This document shows, one piece after another, positions 1-5,135 of a stretch of 7,933 nt of DNA. A model generated the notes under the pieces. That model was given only the letters and a program-made list of their open reading frames with translations. It did not search any database and was not told the origin of the DNA. The stretch lies in contig DASQLD010000198.1 of NCBI GenBank assembly GCA_035630195.1, positions 1 to 7,933 on the forward strand, read 5' to 3'. The DNA comes from DASQDN01 sp035630195. GTDB lineage: Bacteria; Acidobacteriota; Terriglobia; Bryobacterales; Bryobacteraceae. Positions within the stretch are counted from its first letter, which is position 1. Each line of letters starts with the position of its first letter. The translations under genes were made by a program, and so were the position numbers.

Positions 1-840
1 ATAGGTGCTGCGACGGGCACAGCATCTCCATTGTTCGATTTGAGCCTGGACGGCAGCGTGTCGAGATGTGGCTGGATCTGCGCGTCGAACTCCGCAATCT
101 GTCGCTGACAGAAGTCGTACCGATCCATCTCCTGCTTGAACGTAAACAGCAGTTCAACACGCTAATTCCCGGTTAGGCCTGCCACGAGCTCTTCGCGACT
201 GGCTTTAAGGGGGTAGTCGCGCATATCTGCAAGCTTTTCTGCGTCACGCTCTCCGGCCAGGATGGCTGGTAAGATCTTTTGCCCCGTCTGCCCCATGATG
301 TCCGTGAGGACATTTGCCAACTGCAGGTTCATCTGCATGAGGCACTTCTGCATACGATTGACGGACTCGGCCGCACCCTGAACGTGTTCGGTTCGTTGCC
401 TCCAATAGGTCCGCAACGTACGAATCTCGGACGTCGGAGAAATGAGTTCCGCAAGAGCCCATACGTATATAGCTTCAATAACCGCTGACTCTCCTGCACA
501 TCGCTCTTACGCCCTAGGAGATTTCGCGTATCGCGCGCATTTACCAGATACCCCTCAAAACCCTCCTGTTCGAGCACGTCATACAGTGGAATCCCATAAA
601 CACTCGTCGACTGCATGGCGACGGATCTAATCCCGTGTACTTTGAGAAACAAGCCAATCTGCGAAGGTCACCAGTGAAACAACCGAACCGTTGCACGGTT
701 CGCTGGCCTTCTATGGTCCAAATCGCTAGGTAATGCTCGCTATTGCCGACGTCAAGGCCTGCTGCGTCGGTATGCACTATCGAGTCCTGGGTTACCTGTC
801 CAGATCGGATGCTGCCGGTTGCGTTTTTGCCTCCGATTCG
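1..840 (-). pseudogene. IS110-family transposase, decayed (N-terminal and middle part)
   Basis: This is a remnant of the DEDD transposase of an IS110-type element, which moves DNA through a circular intermediate. Reading leftwards, the N-terminal motif DAAGLDVGNSEHYLAI (about 720-777) is followed after a frame change near 645 by SVYGIPLYDVLEQEGFEGYL and NARDTRNLLGRKSDVQES. After a second frame change near 435 comes LRTYWRQRTEHVQ, then QMNLQLANVLTDIMGQTG. At 164-166 a TAG replaces the Trp or Tyr codon expected in the family's LTGNxRxEHLF segment, and similarity continues beyond it (YDFCQRQIAEFDAQI) to the window edge. The usual catalytic ESTG reads QSTS and the last acidic residue of KSDxxD is E, so the active site is lost even without the frameshifts. 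A GTG at 777 is the nearest start, but family-like sequence (TGSIRSGQVTQDSIV) extends to about 835 with no ATG. The C-terminal domain lies outside the window. Confidence 0.9.
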
Positions 841-1284
841 GTTTGGGTTCTAAAGCCGATATCTGCCGTTCTGCCATCGCCCTCGATTCCTTTCGAAGTT
901 GGAATTGAGCGGTGCGGCCCGGGTGGCGGATTGAAAACACTCTCTCCAACGGGGTTGAACCGGGCTTCTTTGAAGACCAGCTGCCACCAAACGAACAATC
1001 GCCGGTATCCGGGGGCTATACTGTTGATCCGGCATGCGAGCGCCAATGAATTTGTCGGCCTGTTTAGCTGCCGCACCGCCCGTTACCTTCTCACAATTCC
1101 AGCCGAAGGCGTCGCGACCAATTTGCCGGGCAGGCCGAGAGTTTCTGTCACTAACGACGCCGTGCAAATCAGCGTTCTATGCTGTTGAGAATTTGCACCG
1201 CACCCAGTCGGTGCAGGGGAGGGCGTTTGTCACGTTTGTACAGACGAGCGAGGAGTTCCGAGACCCCCATTACACTTTTGCGGT
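841..1284. other. No convincing gene (flank between two IS110 remnants)
   Basis: Six-frame reading gives several open frames of 60-150 codons here, but none has a recognisable motif or a sensible start region, and they overlap one another on both strands. In IS110-group elements the DNA upstream of the transposase encodes the guide (bridge) RNA, so the part next to 840 could be the decayed left end of the minus-strand element. The only clear local structure is a perfect 6-bp inverted repeat, GCACCG/CGGTGC, with an 8-base loop at 1195-1214. Confidence 0.4.
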
Positions 1285-1380
1285 GAAGCAACAGCGGTAT
1301 CTGCATTTGTTTCAATACCGAGCTTTGTGTCGGATCTTTTGGGTGTCAGTGCGCGGCGCATGTTGAAGGCTTTGACAGCG
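1285..1380 (+). pseudogene. IS110-type transposase fragment, internal part (left half of split gene)
   Basis: One plus-strand frame reads SFVSDLLGVSARRMLKALTA, ending at 1380. This matches the conserved IS110-type segment between the N-terminal DEDD domain and the central linker (consensus of the style xLSDVLGVSGRxMLxALxAGETDP). Similarity fades upstream of about 1285, so the N-terminal domain is absent. Downstream of 1380 the frame stays open but the amino acids (YKRNSPGTAALRHRP) no longer fit the family, and that DNA is better explained as a minus-strand gene. The missing continuation, AEGETDPAALA, is found in the same orientation from about 5246. The piece is short, so identity rests on about 17 well-matching residues. 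It belongs to a different IS110 lineage from the minus-strand remnant at 1-840, whose corresponding segment reads LANVLTDIMGQTGQKIL. Confidence 0.65.
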
Positions 1381-1411
1381 TATAAACGAAACTCACCCGG
1401 TACCGCCGCAT
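1346..1411 (-). pseudogene. Start of a truncated gene at the left edge of the cassette
   Basis: An ATG at 1409-1411 shares its A with the TAA stop of the upstream membrane-protein ORF (TAATG), a typical operonic coupling. The first ten or eleven codons read MRRYRVSFVYT. At about 1380 the sequence becomes antisense to the IS110 fragment, and the frame ends at 1346 after nonsense-looking residues. I read it as a gene cut by the junction. The product is unknown. Confidence 0.4.
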
Positions 1412-1559
1412 TACGACACCGCCCCACGCACGAACGCGATGCTAAAGCCTATCGCGAGTCCCATCAGGCAGATGATCAGATTCGTTCCGCGTTCCCAGTC
1501 AAAGGACAATTCTTGTATGCAACGAGCAGGAGGAAAACAAAGGCAACGATCAAAGGCAT
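1411..1559 (-). pseudogene. Small membrane protein, apparently frameshifted (two hydrophobic segments)
   Basis: Two overlapping minus-strand frames each encode a hydrophobic helix. The first starts at ATG 1559 and reads MPLIVAFVFLLLVAYKN before stopping at 1476. The second runs to the TAA at 1411 and contains SFDWERG followed by TNLIICLMGLAIGFSIAFV. Joining them near 1509 by a one-base shift gives a protein of about 48 aa with two membrane segments separated by a short polar turn, the shape of many small phage membrane proteins, holins included. That function is only a guess. Alternatively the second frame may be a separate 32-aa single-span peptide starting at TTG 1509. No clear ribosome binding site is seen for the ATG. 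The ORF lies downstream of the HNH gene across a gap of about 250 bases and is coupled by TAATG to the next start. Confidence 0.45.
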
Positions 1560-1808
1560 ACTGAATCTAAAAGTGATTCGAAAAAAATGCAATAGAAAAC
1601 TAAAAGCAGAAAACGCAGCACCTTTGATCGACTCAAACGAACCTTGAGTGAGGATCGGCCGTCAAACGCAAAAAACGTAAAACCTGTACGCGCTAAAATT
1701 TCGACGCTCCGGCTCGGTCTCCGCGACTTGTCCGTCAGAAAACAGACCCCCCTCCCCCTCGGTACCATCCGATCGCTCGAACATTTTCGAATCGAAACCT
1801 CTGACGGA
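1560..1808. other. Untranslated-looking gap downstream of HNH with a G-rich tract
   Basis: On the minus strand the HNH stop is followed by a run of G blocks (plus-strand C6-T-C5 at 1747-1758), then a GC-rich stretch and an AT-rich stretch (about 1560-1680). An open minus-strand frame covers it, but it is largely a shadow of the HNH gene extended through low-complexity DNA and has no recognisable motif. In many tailed phages a similar G-rich gap separates an HNH gene from the small terminase gene, near the packaging site. No terminase follows here. Confidence 0.4.
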
Positions 1809-2210
1809 TCAGTCAGCCTGAAGGCCCGCGTTCGATCGCGAGATCTTTCGACGATTACCGAAGGCGCCATGTTCCGAGGCAGTCTTGACGGAGTGACACC
1901 GAGCACACAACGGTTGCCAGTTGTTCGAGTCCCAGAAGAGAGACCAGTCTCCGCGATGCGGCCGTCGATGATCGACGACGTCGGCAACAACGACACGCGC
2001 GCCGTGATCGCCGTATGGATCCACGCAGAGAGGATGCTCGCGAAGAAATCCAAGCCGAGCAGCTCGCCATTTACGCCCATACCCACGCGACGCAGAAGAC
2101 TCTCGAGTCTCGGCCGGCCGCGGATCCACCGCCGGACAGCTCGAGCACTTCTCATTCGGTCGAATCGTTCGACCACACCGGCGACAAGCCCGACTAGGCG
2201 CGCTTGCCAT
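1809..2210 (-). CDS. Phage-type HNH endonuclease
   Basis: This 133-aa protein is predicted to be a metal-dependent DNA nuclease of the HNH family. An N-terminal CRRCGRTI...CSSC pair of CxxC knuckles would bind zinc. The core begins with SRGYGRKWRAAR, then FLREHPLC. The catalytic HNH element follows: VDHRRPHRGD (first His), FWDSNNWQPLC (Asn), and CHSVKTASEHG (last His). This pattern and length are those of the small HNH proteins next to the terminase genes of many tailed phages, where they assist DNA packaging and cleavage. The start chosen is ATG 2210, which lies inside the end of the upstream gene (17-bp overlap, translational coupling). A longer frame from 2252 exists but only adds residues antisense-like to the family. 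All key residues are present, so the gene may be functional. The expected small terminase is missing downstream. Confidence 0.9.
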   Translation of the reverse strand: MASAPSRACRRCGRTIRPNEKCSSCPAVDPRPAETRESSASRGYGRKWRAARLGFLREHPLCVDPYGDHGARVVVADVVDHRRPHRGDWSLFWDSNNWQPLCARCHSVKTASEHGAFGNRRKISRSNAGLQAD

Positions 2211-2517
2211 CGTTGACCAGAGCCCTACACGACAACGCAGATCGGCCGGCAATCATCGCACGATAGTTGCGATCCACCGCTCGCCGTATCTCGCTTTGTG
2301 CCCCATATTCGAGCCCTTGATTAGCTTCGAGCCAATCGCAGAAAATCGCCGTCAAACATGGGATTGTCTCAAGGCGCCGCCTGATCCCGTATAGCTCGCT
2401 GTACTTGGCGACATCCAGCCGATACAACCGATCGGCCGCCCGTTTCGCCCGCATGTAATCGCGCCGGCGACAACGTCGACACTTGCCGCAGTCGCAAACC
2501 CGAACAGCTAAAGCCAA
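2194..2517 (-). CDS. Small Cys-rich protein with CxCGKCxxC motif, function unknown
   Basis: This is a 107-aa protein. Its N-terminus carries VCDCGKCRRCRRRDYMRAKR, a closely spaced Cys cluster that could bind a metal ion, followed by basic residues and a helical region (RLYRLDVAKYSELYGIRRRLE). The C-terminal half (CDWLEANQGLEYGAQSEIRRAVDRNYRAM) is mostly charged and helical. Short phage proteins with a CxCGxCxxCxxR start followed by arginine-rich sequence are common next to phage nuclease genes, and a nucleic-acid-binding role would fit. I do not recognise a named family. The start is TTG at 2517, four bases after the stop of the upstream exported protein. The end overlaps the HNH start by 17 bp. 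The three genes 2842-1809 therefore look like one operon. Confidence 0.65.
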   Translation of the reverse strand: MALAVRVCDCGKCRRCRRRDYMRAKRAADRLYRLDVAKYSELYGIRRRLETIPCLTAIFCDWLEANQGLEYGAQSEIRRAVDRNYRAMIAGRSALSCRALVNDGKRA

Positions 2518-2521
2518 CTTT

Positions 2522-2842
2522 TCAGCTCGCAGTATAGAAACACTGGATCAACGGCAGATCACCGAGTTCATTCTTGAAAGTCACCATCCGGCCCACTACC
2601 GTGTAGTCGCCCGGATCCCACAAGCCGCCGCCGCCCTCGAGATAGAGCAGACCGTTGACGTAGACCGTGACCAGAGTTCCGGACACCGGCGCCAGGCGAA
2701 GCGTAACCGCGAATCCGGCCGCAGCAGACACCGGTTGAAAGACATCGCGAACGGCCCGCGGAGTTCCCGCCGCCGCTTTGTTCTGCGCCCGCAACGTCAA
2801 AGGCCAGAGCGCACAGGCCAGTAAAGCAAATCGTCTTAACAT
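2522..2842 (-). CDS. Small exported protein with a phage tail-like YVNG...DYTV repeat unit
   Basis: This is a 106-aa protein starting at ATG 2842. Residues 1-20 form a classical signal peptide: two arginines, a hydrophobic core (FALLACALWPLTL) and a small-residue end (RAQ). The mature part contains VTVYVNGLLYLEGGG, DPGDYTVVGRMVTF and PLIQCFY. That order (hydrophobic VNG, DYT, a strand with ITF-like ending, and a terminal strand) resembles a short beta-rich unit common in phage tail and structural proteins. A signal peptide on such a unit is unusual. The gene is first in a minus-strand trio with the Cys-rich protein and HNH, and is preceded by a strong dyad at 2859-2880. No good ribosome binding site is visible in front of the ATG, so initiation may be leaderless or weak. 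Function is unknown. Confidence 0.65.
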   Translation of the reverse strand: MLRRFALLACALWPLTLRAQNKAAAGTPRAVRDVFQPVSAAAGFAVTLRLAPVSGTLVTVYVNGLLYLEGGGGLWDPGDYTVVGRMVTFKNELGDLPLIQCFYTAS

Positions 2843-2858
2843 TCGTGTTTTAAGGTGC

Positions 2859-2880
2859 GCTTGTTAGCACGCTGACAAGC
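2859..2880. promoter_or_regulatory. Near-palindromic dyad, operator-like
   Basis: GCTTGTTAGC and GCTGACAAGC flank a 2-base centre. The arms match at nine of ten positions. The dyad sits 16 bases upstream of the ATG at 2842 on the minus strand, where a repressor would block a promoter or the start region. It could also form an RNA hairpin. No T-run follows on either strand, so a terminator is less likely. Confidence 0.4.
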
Positions 2881-2890
2881 CGAAAAAGAT

Positions 2891-2941
2891 GCGTCACCAT
2901 GACGCGCCGGGCCCCGACCCCCTCACGTAGCAGTAGGGGGT
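2891..2941. repeat. Two further inverted repeats in the leader of the exported-protein operon
   Basis: GCGTCA-CCA-TGACGC (2891-2905) is a perfect 6-bp stem with a 3-base loop. ACCCCCT (2917-2923) pairs perfectly with AGGGGGT (2935-2941) across an 11-base loop. They occupy the 200-base gap between the recombinase-like gene and the operon starting at 2842, and may be regulatory structures or the remains of a terminator. Confidence 0.35.
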
Positions 2942-3044
2942 GCATCTTAAACCCCGCCCGCGCTAGTGTTCACGATAAGGACACTTTTGCCCACAAAAAC
3001 GCCGCTAAACCGTAGATTCTAGATTGCGGAACGACGCGTGCTTA

Positions 3045-3425
3045 TTAGCAAACTTCCGCGTACACAACCCAACCCGTACACAACCGACCGTTTCTGTACA
3101 CCCCGCCTCGAATCAGTTCTGTACACCTATCAATCAAGCCGCCGCGCCATGTTTGGAATTGCCGGCGACCGAGGCCACCTCGACGCATACCAACGCAGGC
3201 CGCCCGTTTCGGCACAATGCCGGCCGCGTTTAGCTCGGCTGCGATCGCGCGGAGACTTCTCCCCTCAGCCCGTGCAAGCTGGATCCGATCGATCGTCGCC
3301 CGCTCAGCATCCGAAGCCGTCAGCGTGTCACCCTCGCGCGTAGCCGAAAGGAATAGGCCCGTAAACTTGCCGGCGCGATTTCTAAACTGAAGGCCGGCGA
3401 ACTCGGGAATCGAATTAGGCTGCAA
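3045..3425 (-). pseudogene. Serine-recombinase C-terminus-like protein, frameshifted
   Basis: The central part, AERATIDRIQLARAEGRSLR followed by AIAAELNAAGIVPKR, matches the helix-turn-helix segment near the end of the catalytic region of large serine recombinases and related small phage proteins (style: RIRELRxEGxSLRxIAxxLNxxGIPxxRGGxWxxSxV). The N-terminal resolvase domain with the catalytic serine is absent, so this is a stand-alone HTH piece rather than an active recombinase. Just after VPKR the frame leaves the family (AACVGMRRGG), while the alternative frame reads GGLRWYASRW, exactly the expected continuation, and stops at 3130. A missing G in the run near 3205 explains this. The likely start is TTG 3425, overlapping the TAA of an upstream frame by a few bases. 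In the frameshifted form the protein would end at 3045, with its tail encoded across the GTACAC array. Confidence 0.6.
3059..3127. repeat. Four-copy GTACAC direct repeat array
   Basis: CGTACACAACC occurs at 3059-3069 and 3075-3085, and TTCTGTACACC at 3092-3102 and 3117-3127. All four share GTACAC in the same orientation, at steps of 16, 20 and 25 bases. If the frameshift in the upstream recombinase-like gene is restored, that gene ends at 3130 and the array is intergenic. It resembles iterons or a binding-site cluster for a regulator or recombinase. What binds there is unknown. Confidence 0.55.
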
Positions 3426-3507
3426 CGCGAGTAAACCGAGGATCGGTCGCAGCCAGTTCGATCAACCCTTCATGGAACGAGACACACGAAGGCGAGCTTT
3501 TACATCT

Positions 3508-3741
3508 TCAGAAGGAACAATCAGAAAACCGCTCGGCGCACATCAGCGCCAGCGACTTTCGAAGCCGTTCAGAGGCTCGAGCATGCATGTGATGCACAGC
3601 TCCGCGCGACACGCCGAACACCTCGGCGATCTCGTCGAAGGTCAACCCGTCGAAATGCCGAGCAAGCAATACAGCCGCATGCCGCCGCGTTAAGCCGCCA
3701 ATGGCAGCACGTATAAGCTTTTGCGTTTCGCGATAGCGAGA
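3508..3741 (-). pseudogene. Sigma-70 region-4-like helix-turn-helix protein, N-terminus lost
   Basis: A 77-codon open frame between TAG (3742-3744) and TGA (3508-3510) encodes LTRRHAAVLLARHFDGLTFD and then EIAEVFGVSRGAVHHMHAR, ASERLRKSL. The pattern LTxRxAxVLxLRxxDGLxxxEIAEVxGVSRGAVxxxxxRAxxRLR is that of sigma-70 region 4, used by sigma factors and by small phage transcription regulators to recognise promoter DNA. The frame has no ATG, GTG or TTG before the motif, and the frame upstream of the TAG is different (AGDRDGSADAEASLAIAKRK). A frameshift or deletion has therefore probably removed the start. After the TGA the same frame stays meaningful-looking (HEGLIELAATDPRFTRVAA, stop 3417), so the original protein or a coupled small gene may have extended further. 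Its position before the recombinase-like gene and the operon suggests a former late-gene or regulatory activator. Confidence 0.6.
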
Positions 3742-3744
3742 CTA

Positions 3745-4177
3745 GCTTCAGCGTCGGCCGACCCGTCCCGATCACCGGCAATGGCGACTACTTGACCTGG
3801 TACACACTCGGTCTCATAGCCTGCTTGAAAATCGATGGCCACCGGGCCCCGTCGTCCGTACACAAAGAGCTTTTACCTAAATAGGGCAGGCCGACCGAAC
3901 TCAAAGTCGGACGCTCGCCCCAATCAAACCAGTCAGGATCACAAACTCGCAGAACAACTATCGATCGCATCGACCAAACCGGGATCGCTGCTTTGCGCTT
4001 CAGCAACCGGTGCGCCGAGTGATCGTCAAAACGCGAAGCGTCGCGCCGTTCTGGTTGAGTAGAGGAAGGCTTCGAAATTCCGCCGCCACAGACATGCATC
4101 GAGCGAGAGCGCGTATCTCGGAGACAAATCAAGCATACAGCCAGCTCGACTTTTGTTTACTCCAAGAGACTGAAAAA
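3745..4177 (-). other. Degraded coding remnants, no intact gene
   Basis: All three minus-strand frames contain short protein-like stretches broken by stops. From ATG 4136 one frame reads MLDLSPRYALSLDACLWRRN to a TGA at 4026, then continues in the same frame with SLGAPVAEAQSSDPGLVDAI before stopping again. Another frame reads VYGRRGPVAIDFQAGYE, ECVPGQVVAIAGDRDGSADA and ends at 3690 inside the HTH fragment. A third is open from TTG 4132 to 3788 but has an unnatural, Arg/Ser-rich look. I take the stretch to be one or two decayed genes of the cassette. No family is recognised. Confidence 0.35.
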
Positions 4178-4645
4178 CTACGCTGCCGCCCTAACCTCCG
4201 TGTTTTCGTCGGTGGATGGTAACCCGGCGGACCCCGACACGATCGGGGATCGCGGGACCGCCTGAAGCCGCCGGCTTCCTGTGGGAGCCTTTTTCAGAAA
4301 CCTGTAGTGCAGATTCTCAGGGACATTCCGCTCGATGAGCTTGAGCGTAATCGTCGCCAATTCGAGAAACTTCTCTTTACGTAGGATCCGGTACAGAGTG
4401 TTGTATGAGAACACTTGCCGCTCTTCCGGCCGCGCGGAAACCTGAACGTCGAACTTAAACCCGTTCGCGACAAACTCTGAAGCAGCCTCTGCGTCGTCAA
4501 ACGACGACCGAATCTTTTCCCCCAAAGCCTTATGCTCGCGGATCTGCGGACCGAAACGCTTTAACTCGACATCGAGTTCGCCGTAACGGTCGACGATGTT
4601 CTTTCGTTTGGCCTCATCCTCGGGAGCAGAGATCGAGACAACCAT
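4178..4645 (-). CDS. Conserved-looking 155-aa protein, function unknown
   Basis: The start is ATG 4645, seven bases after the stop of a 23-aa peptide, with an AGGA about a dozen bases upstream. The protein is charged and helical at the N-terminus (PEDEAKRKNIVDRYGELDVE, KRFGPQIREHKALGEKIR), then has FKFDVQVSARPEERQVFSYN and a helical stretch LYRILRKEKFLELATITLKL. The tail from about residue 120 (KKAPTGSRRLQAV onward) is of lower complexity. Codon choice and amino-acid balance look like a genuine, undamaged gene. There is no signal peptide or membrane segment. The size, the alternating charged helices and the neighbours fit the small accessory proteins of phage early regions, but I recognise no family and infer no activity. 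Confidence 0.7.
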   Translation of the reverse strand: MVVSISAPEDEAKRKNIVDRYGELDVELKRFGPQIREHKALGEKIRSSFDDAEAASEFVANGFKFDVQVSARPEERQVFSYNTLYRILRKEKFLELATITLKLIERNVPENLHYRFLKKAPTGSRRLQAVPRSPIVSGSAGLPSTDENTEVRAAA

Positions 4646-4652
4646 GCATGTT

Positions 4653-4724
4653 TTATCGTCCTAGAAAGGTACCTACGAGAGATCGGGTCAACCTTAGTAA
4701 TCGTGGTAATTTTTCTTGGTTCAT
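4653..4724 (-). CDS. Possible 23-aa peptide
   Basis: The ATG at 4722-4724 overlaps the TGA of the upstream 57-aa gene by four bases (ATGA). It encodes MNQEKLPRLLRLTRSLVGTF plus three residues and stops at 4653, just ahead of the 155-aa gene. It is basic and amphipathic. The coupling at both ends argues that it is translated, but such a short frame can occur by chance. Confidence 0.35.
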   Translation of the reverse strand: MNQEKLPRLLRLTRSLVGTFLGR

Positions 4725-4894
4725 CGGATCCGGAGCTCGGCGACGGGAAAGATGACGGATAGCGCGATACGGTACAGTCGGATTATTGCGTAATGCACGC
4801 CGCCGGCGGCATACAACGAAGTGATGCGGCCCGCGCATCCATCCCATTGCGGCATCTCGGAACTACAGATAACGACGTTTGTTCCTTCGTGCAT
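4721..4894 (-). CDS. Small protein (57 aa), SH3-like look
   Basis: The frame runs from ATG 4894 to TGA 4721. The sequence begins MHEGTNVVICSSEMPQWDG and continues with GRITSLYAAGGVHYAII, then RLYRIALSVIFPVAELRIR. Alternating hydrophobic strands, a WDGxxGRI turn and the ending VFPxxELR-like strand suggest a compact SH3-like or KOW-like beta barrel. That is a reading of pattern, not of a known match. It is coupled through ATGA to the 23-aa frame downstream. No strong ribosome binding site precedes it, and 36 bases separate it from the upstream gene's stop. It is short but its composition is clearly protein-like, and I consider it real although its function is unknown. Confidence 0.6.
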   Translation of the reverse strand: MHEGTNVVICSSEMPQWDGCAGRITSLYAAGGVHYAIIRLYRIALSVIFPVAELRIR

Positions 4895-4930
4895 GTCACG
4901 ACGCAGCTTTTAATGGTTGGACGCGTATCG

Positions 4931-5135
4931 TCAATCTGCCGCTTCCGCTTCCGTTCCTTCGAACGCCTGGTAATGCGCCCGCTCGAACTTCTGCGCTAGG
5001 TACTCGGCCGCGTCACGGACGCCGATACTGTAGCCCTTCTCGAGCGCCATTGCGACAATGTGAGCCGCGCTAATGCCTTTGTCTTTACGAAACAATTAGC
5101 GAGTCGGTGATCTCTTTCCGCTGTCCTTGATTCAA
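4931..5135 (-). pseudogene. Small helical protein with a single-base frameshift
   Basis: Translation probably begins at TTG 5135, overlapping the TGA of the preceding gene (TTGA), with AGGAAG a few bases upstream. The first frame reads MNQGQRKEITDSLIVS and stops. Removing one T from the TCGTAAAG there (about 5089-5094) joins it to KDKGISAAHIVAMALEKGY, SIGVRDAAEYLAQKFERAHY, QAFEGTEAEAAD, ending at 4931. The restored protein would be about 67 aa, helical and soluble. Alternatively the downstream part starts on its own at TTG 5095 (54 aa). The family is unknown. The GISAAHIVAMALEKGYSIGV segment looks like a small DNA-binding or scaffold helix pair, but I assign no role. Confidence 0.5.

Noticed and set aside
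733..1188. Plus-strand open frame of 151 codons between the IS110 remnants
   Set aside because: It begins antisense to the IS110 N-terminus and shows no motif or plausible start region.
1550..2176. Long minus-strand open frame of 208 codons
   Set aside because: It overlaps the HNH gene in another frame and has no motifs; the HNH frame carries all catalytic and zinc-binding residues.
1644..2216. Plus-strand open frame of 190 codons
   Set aside because: It is antisense to the HNH gene, rich in Arg, Ser and Pro, and has no recognisable domain; it is a shadow frame.
3060..3126. GTACAC repeats as a CRISPR array
   Set aside because: The repeats are only about 11 bases and the spacing is uneven and short; there are no cas genes.
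3788..4132. 114-codon minus-strand frame as an intact gene
   Set aside because: Composition is unnatural and both other frames in the same stretch hold more protein-like segments.
4232..4248. Perfect inverted repeat CCCCGA/TCGGGG
   Set aside because: It lies inside the coding region of the 155-aa protein and is not followed by a T-run, so a terminator is not supported.
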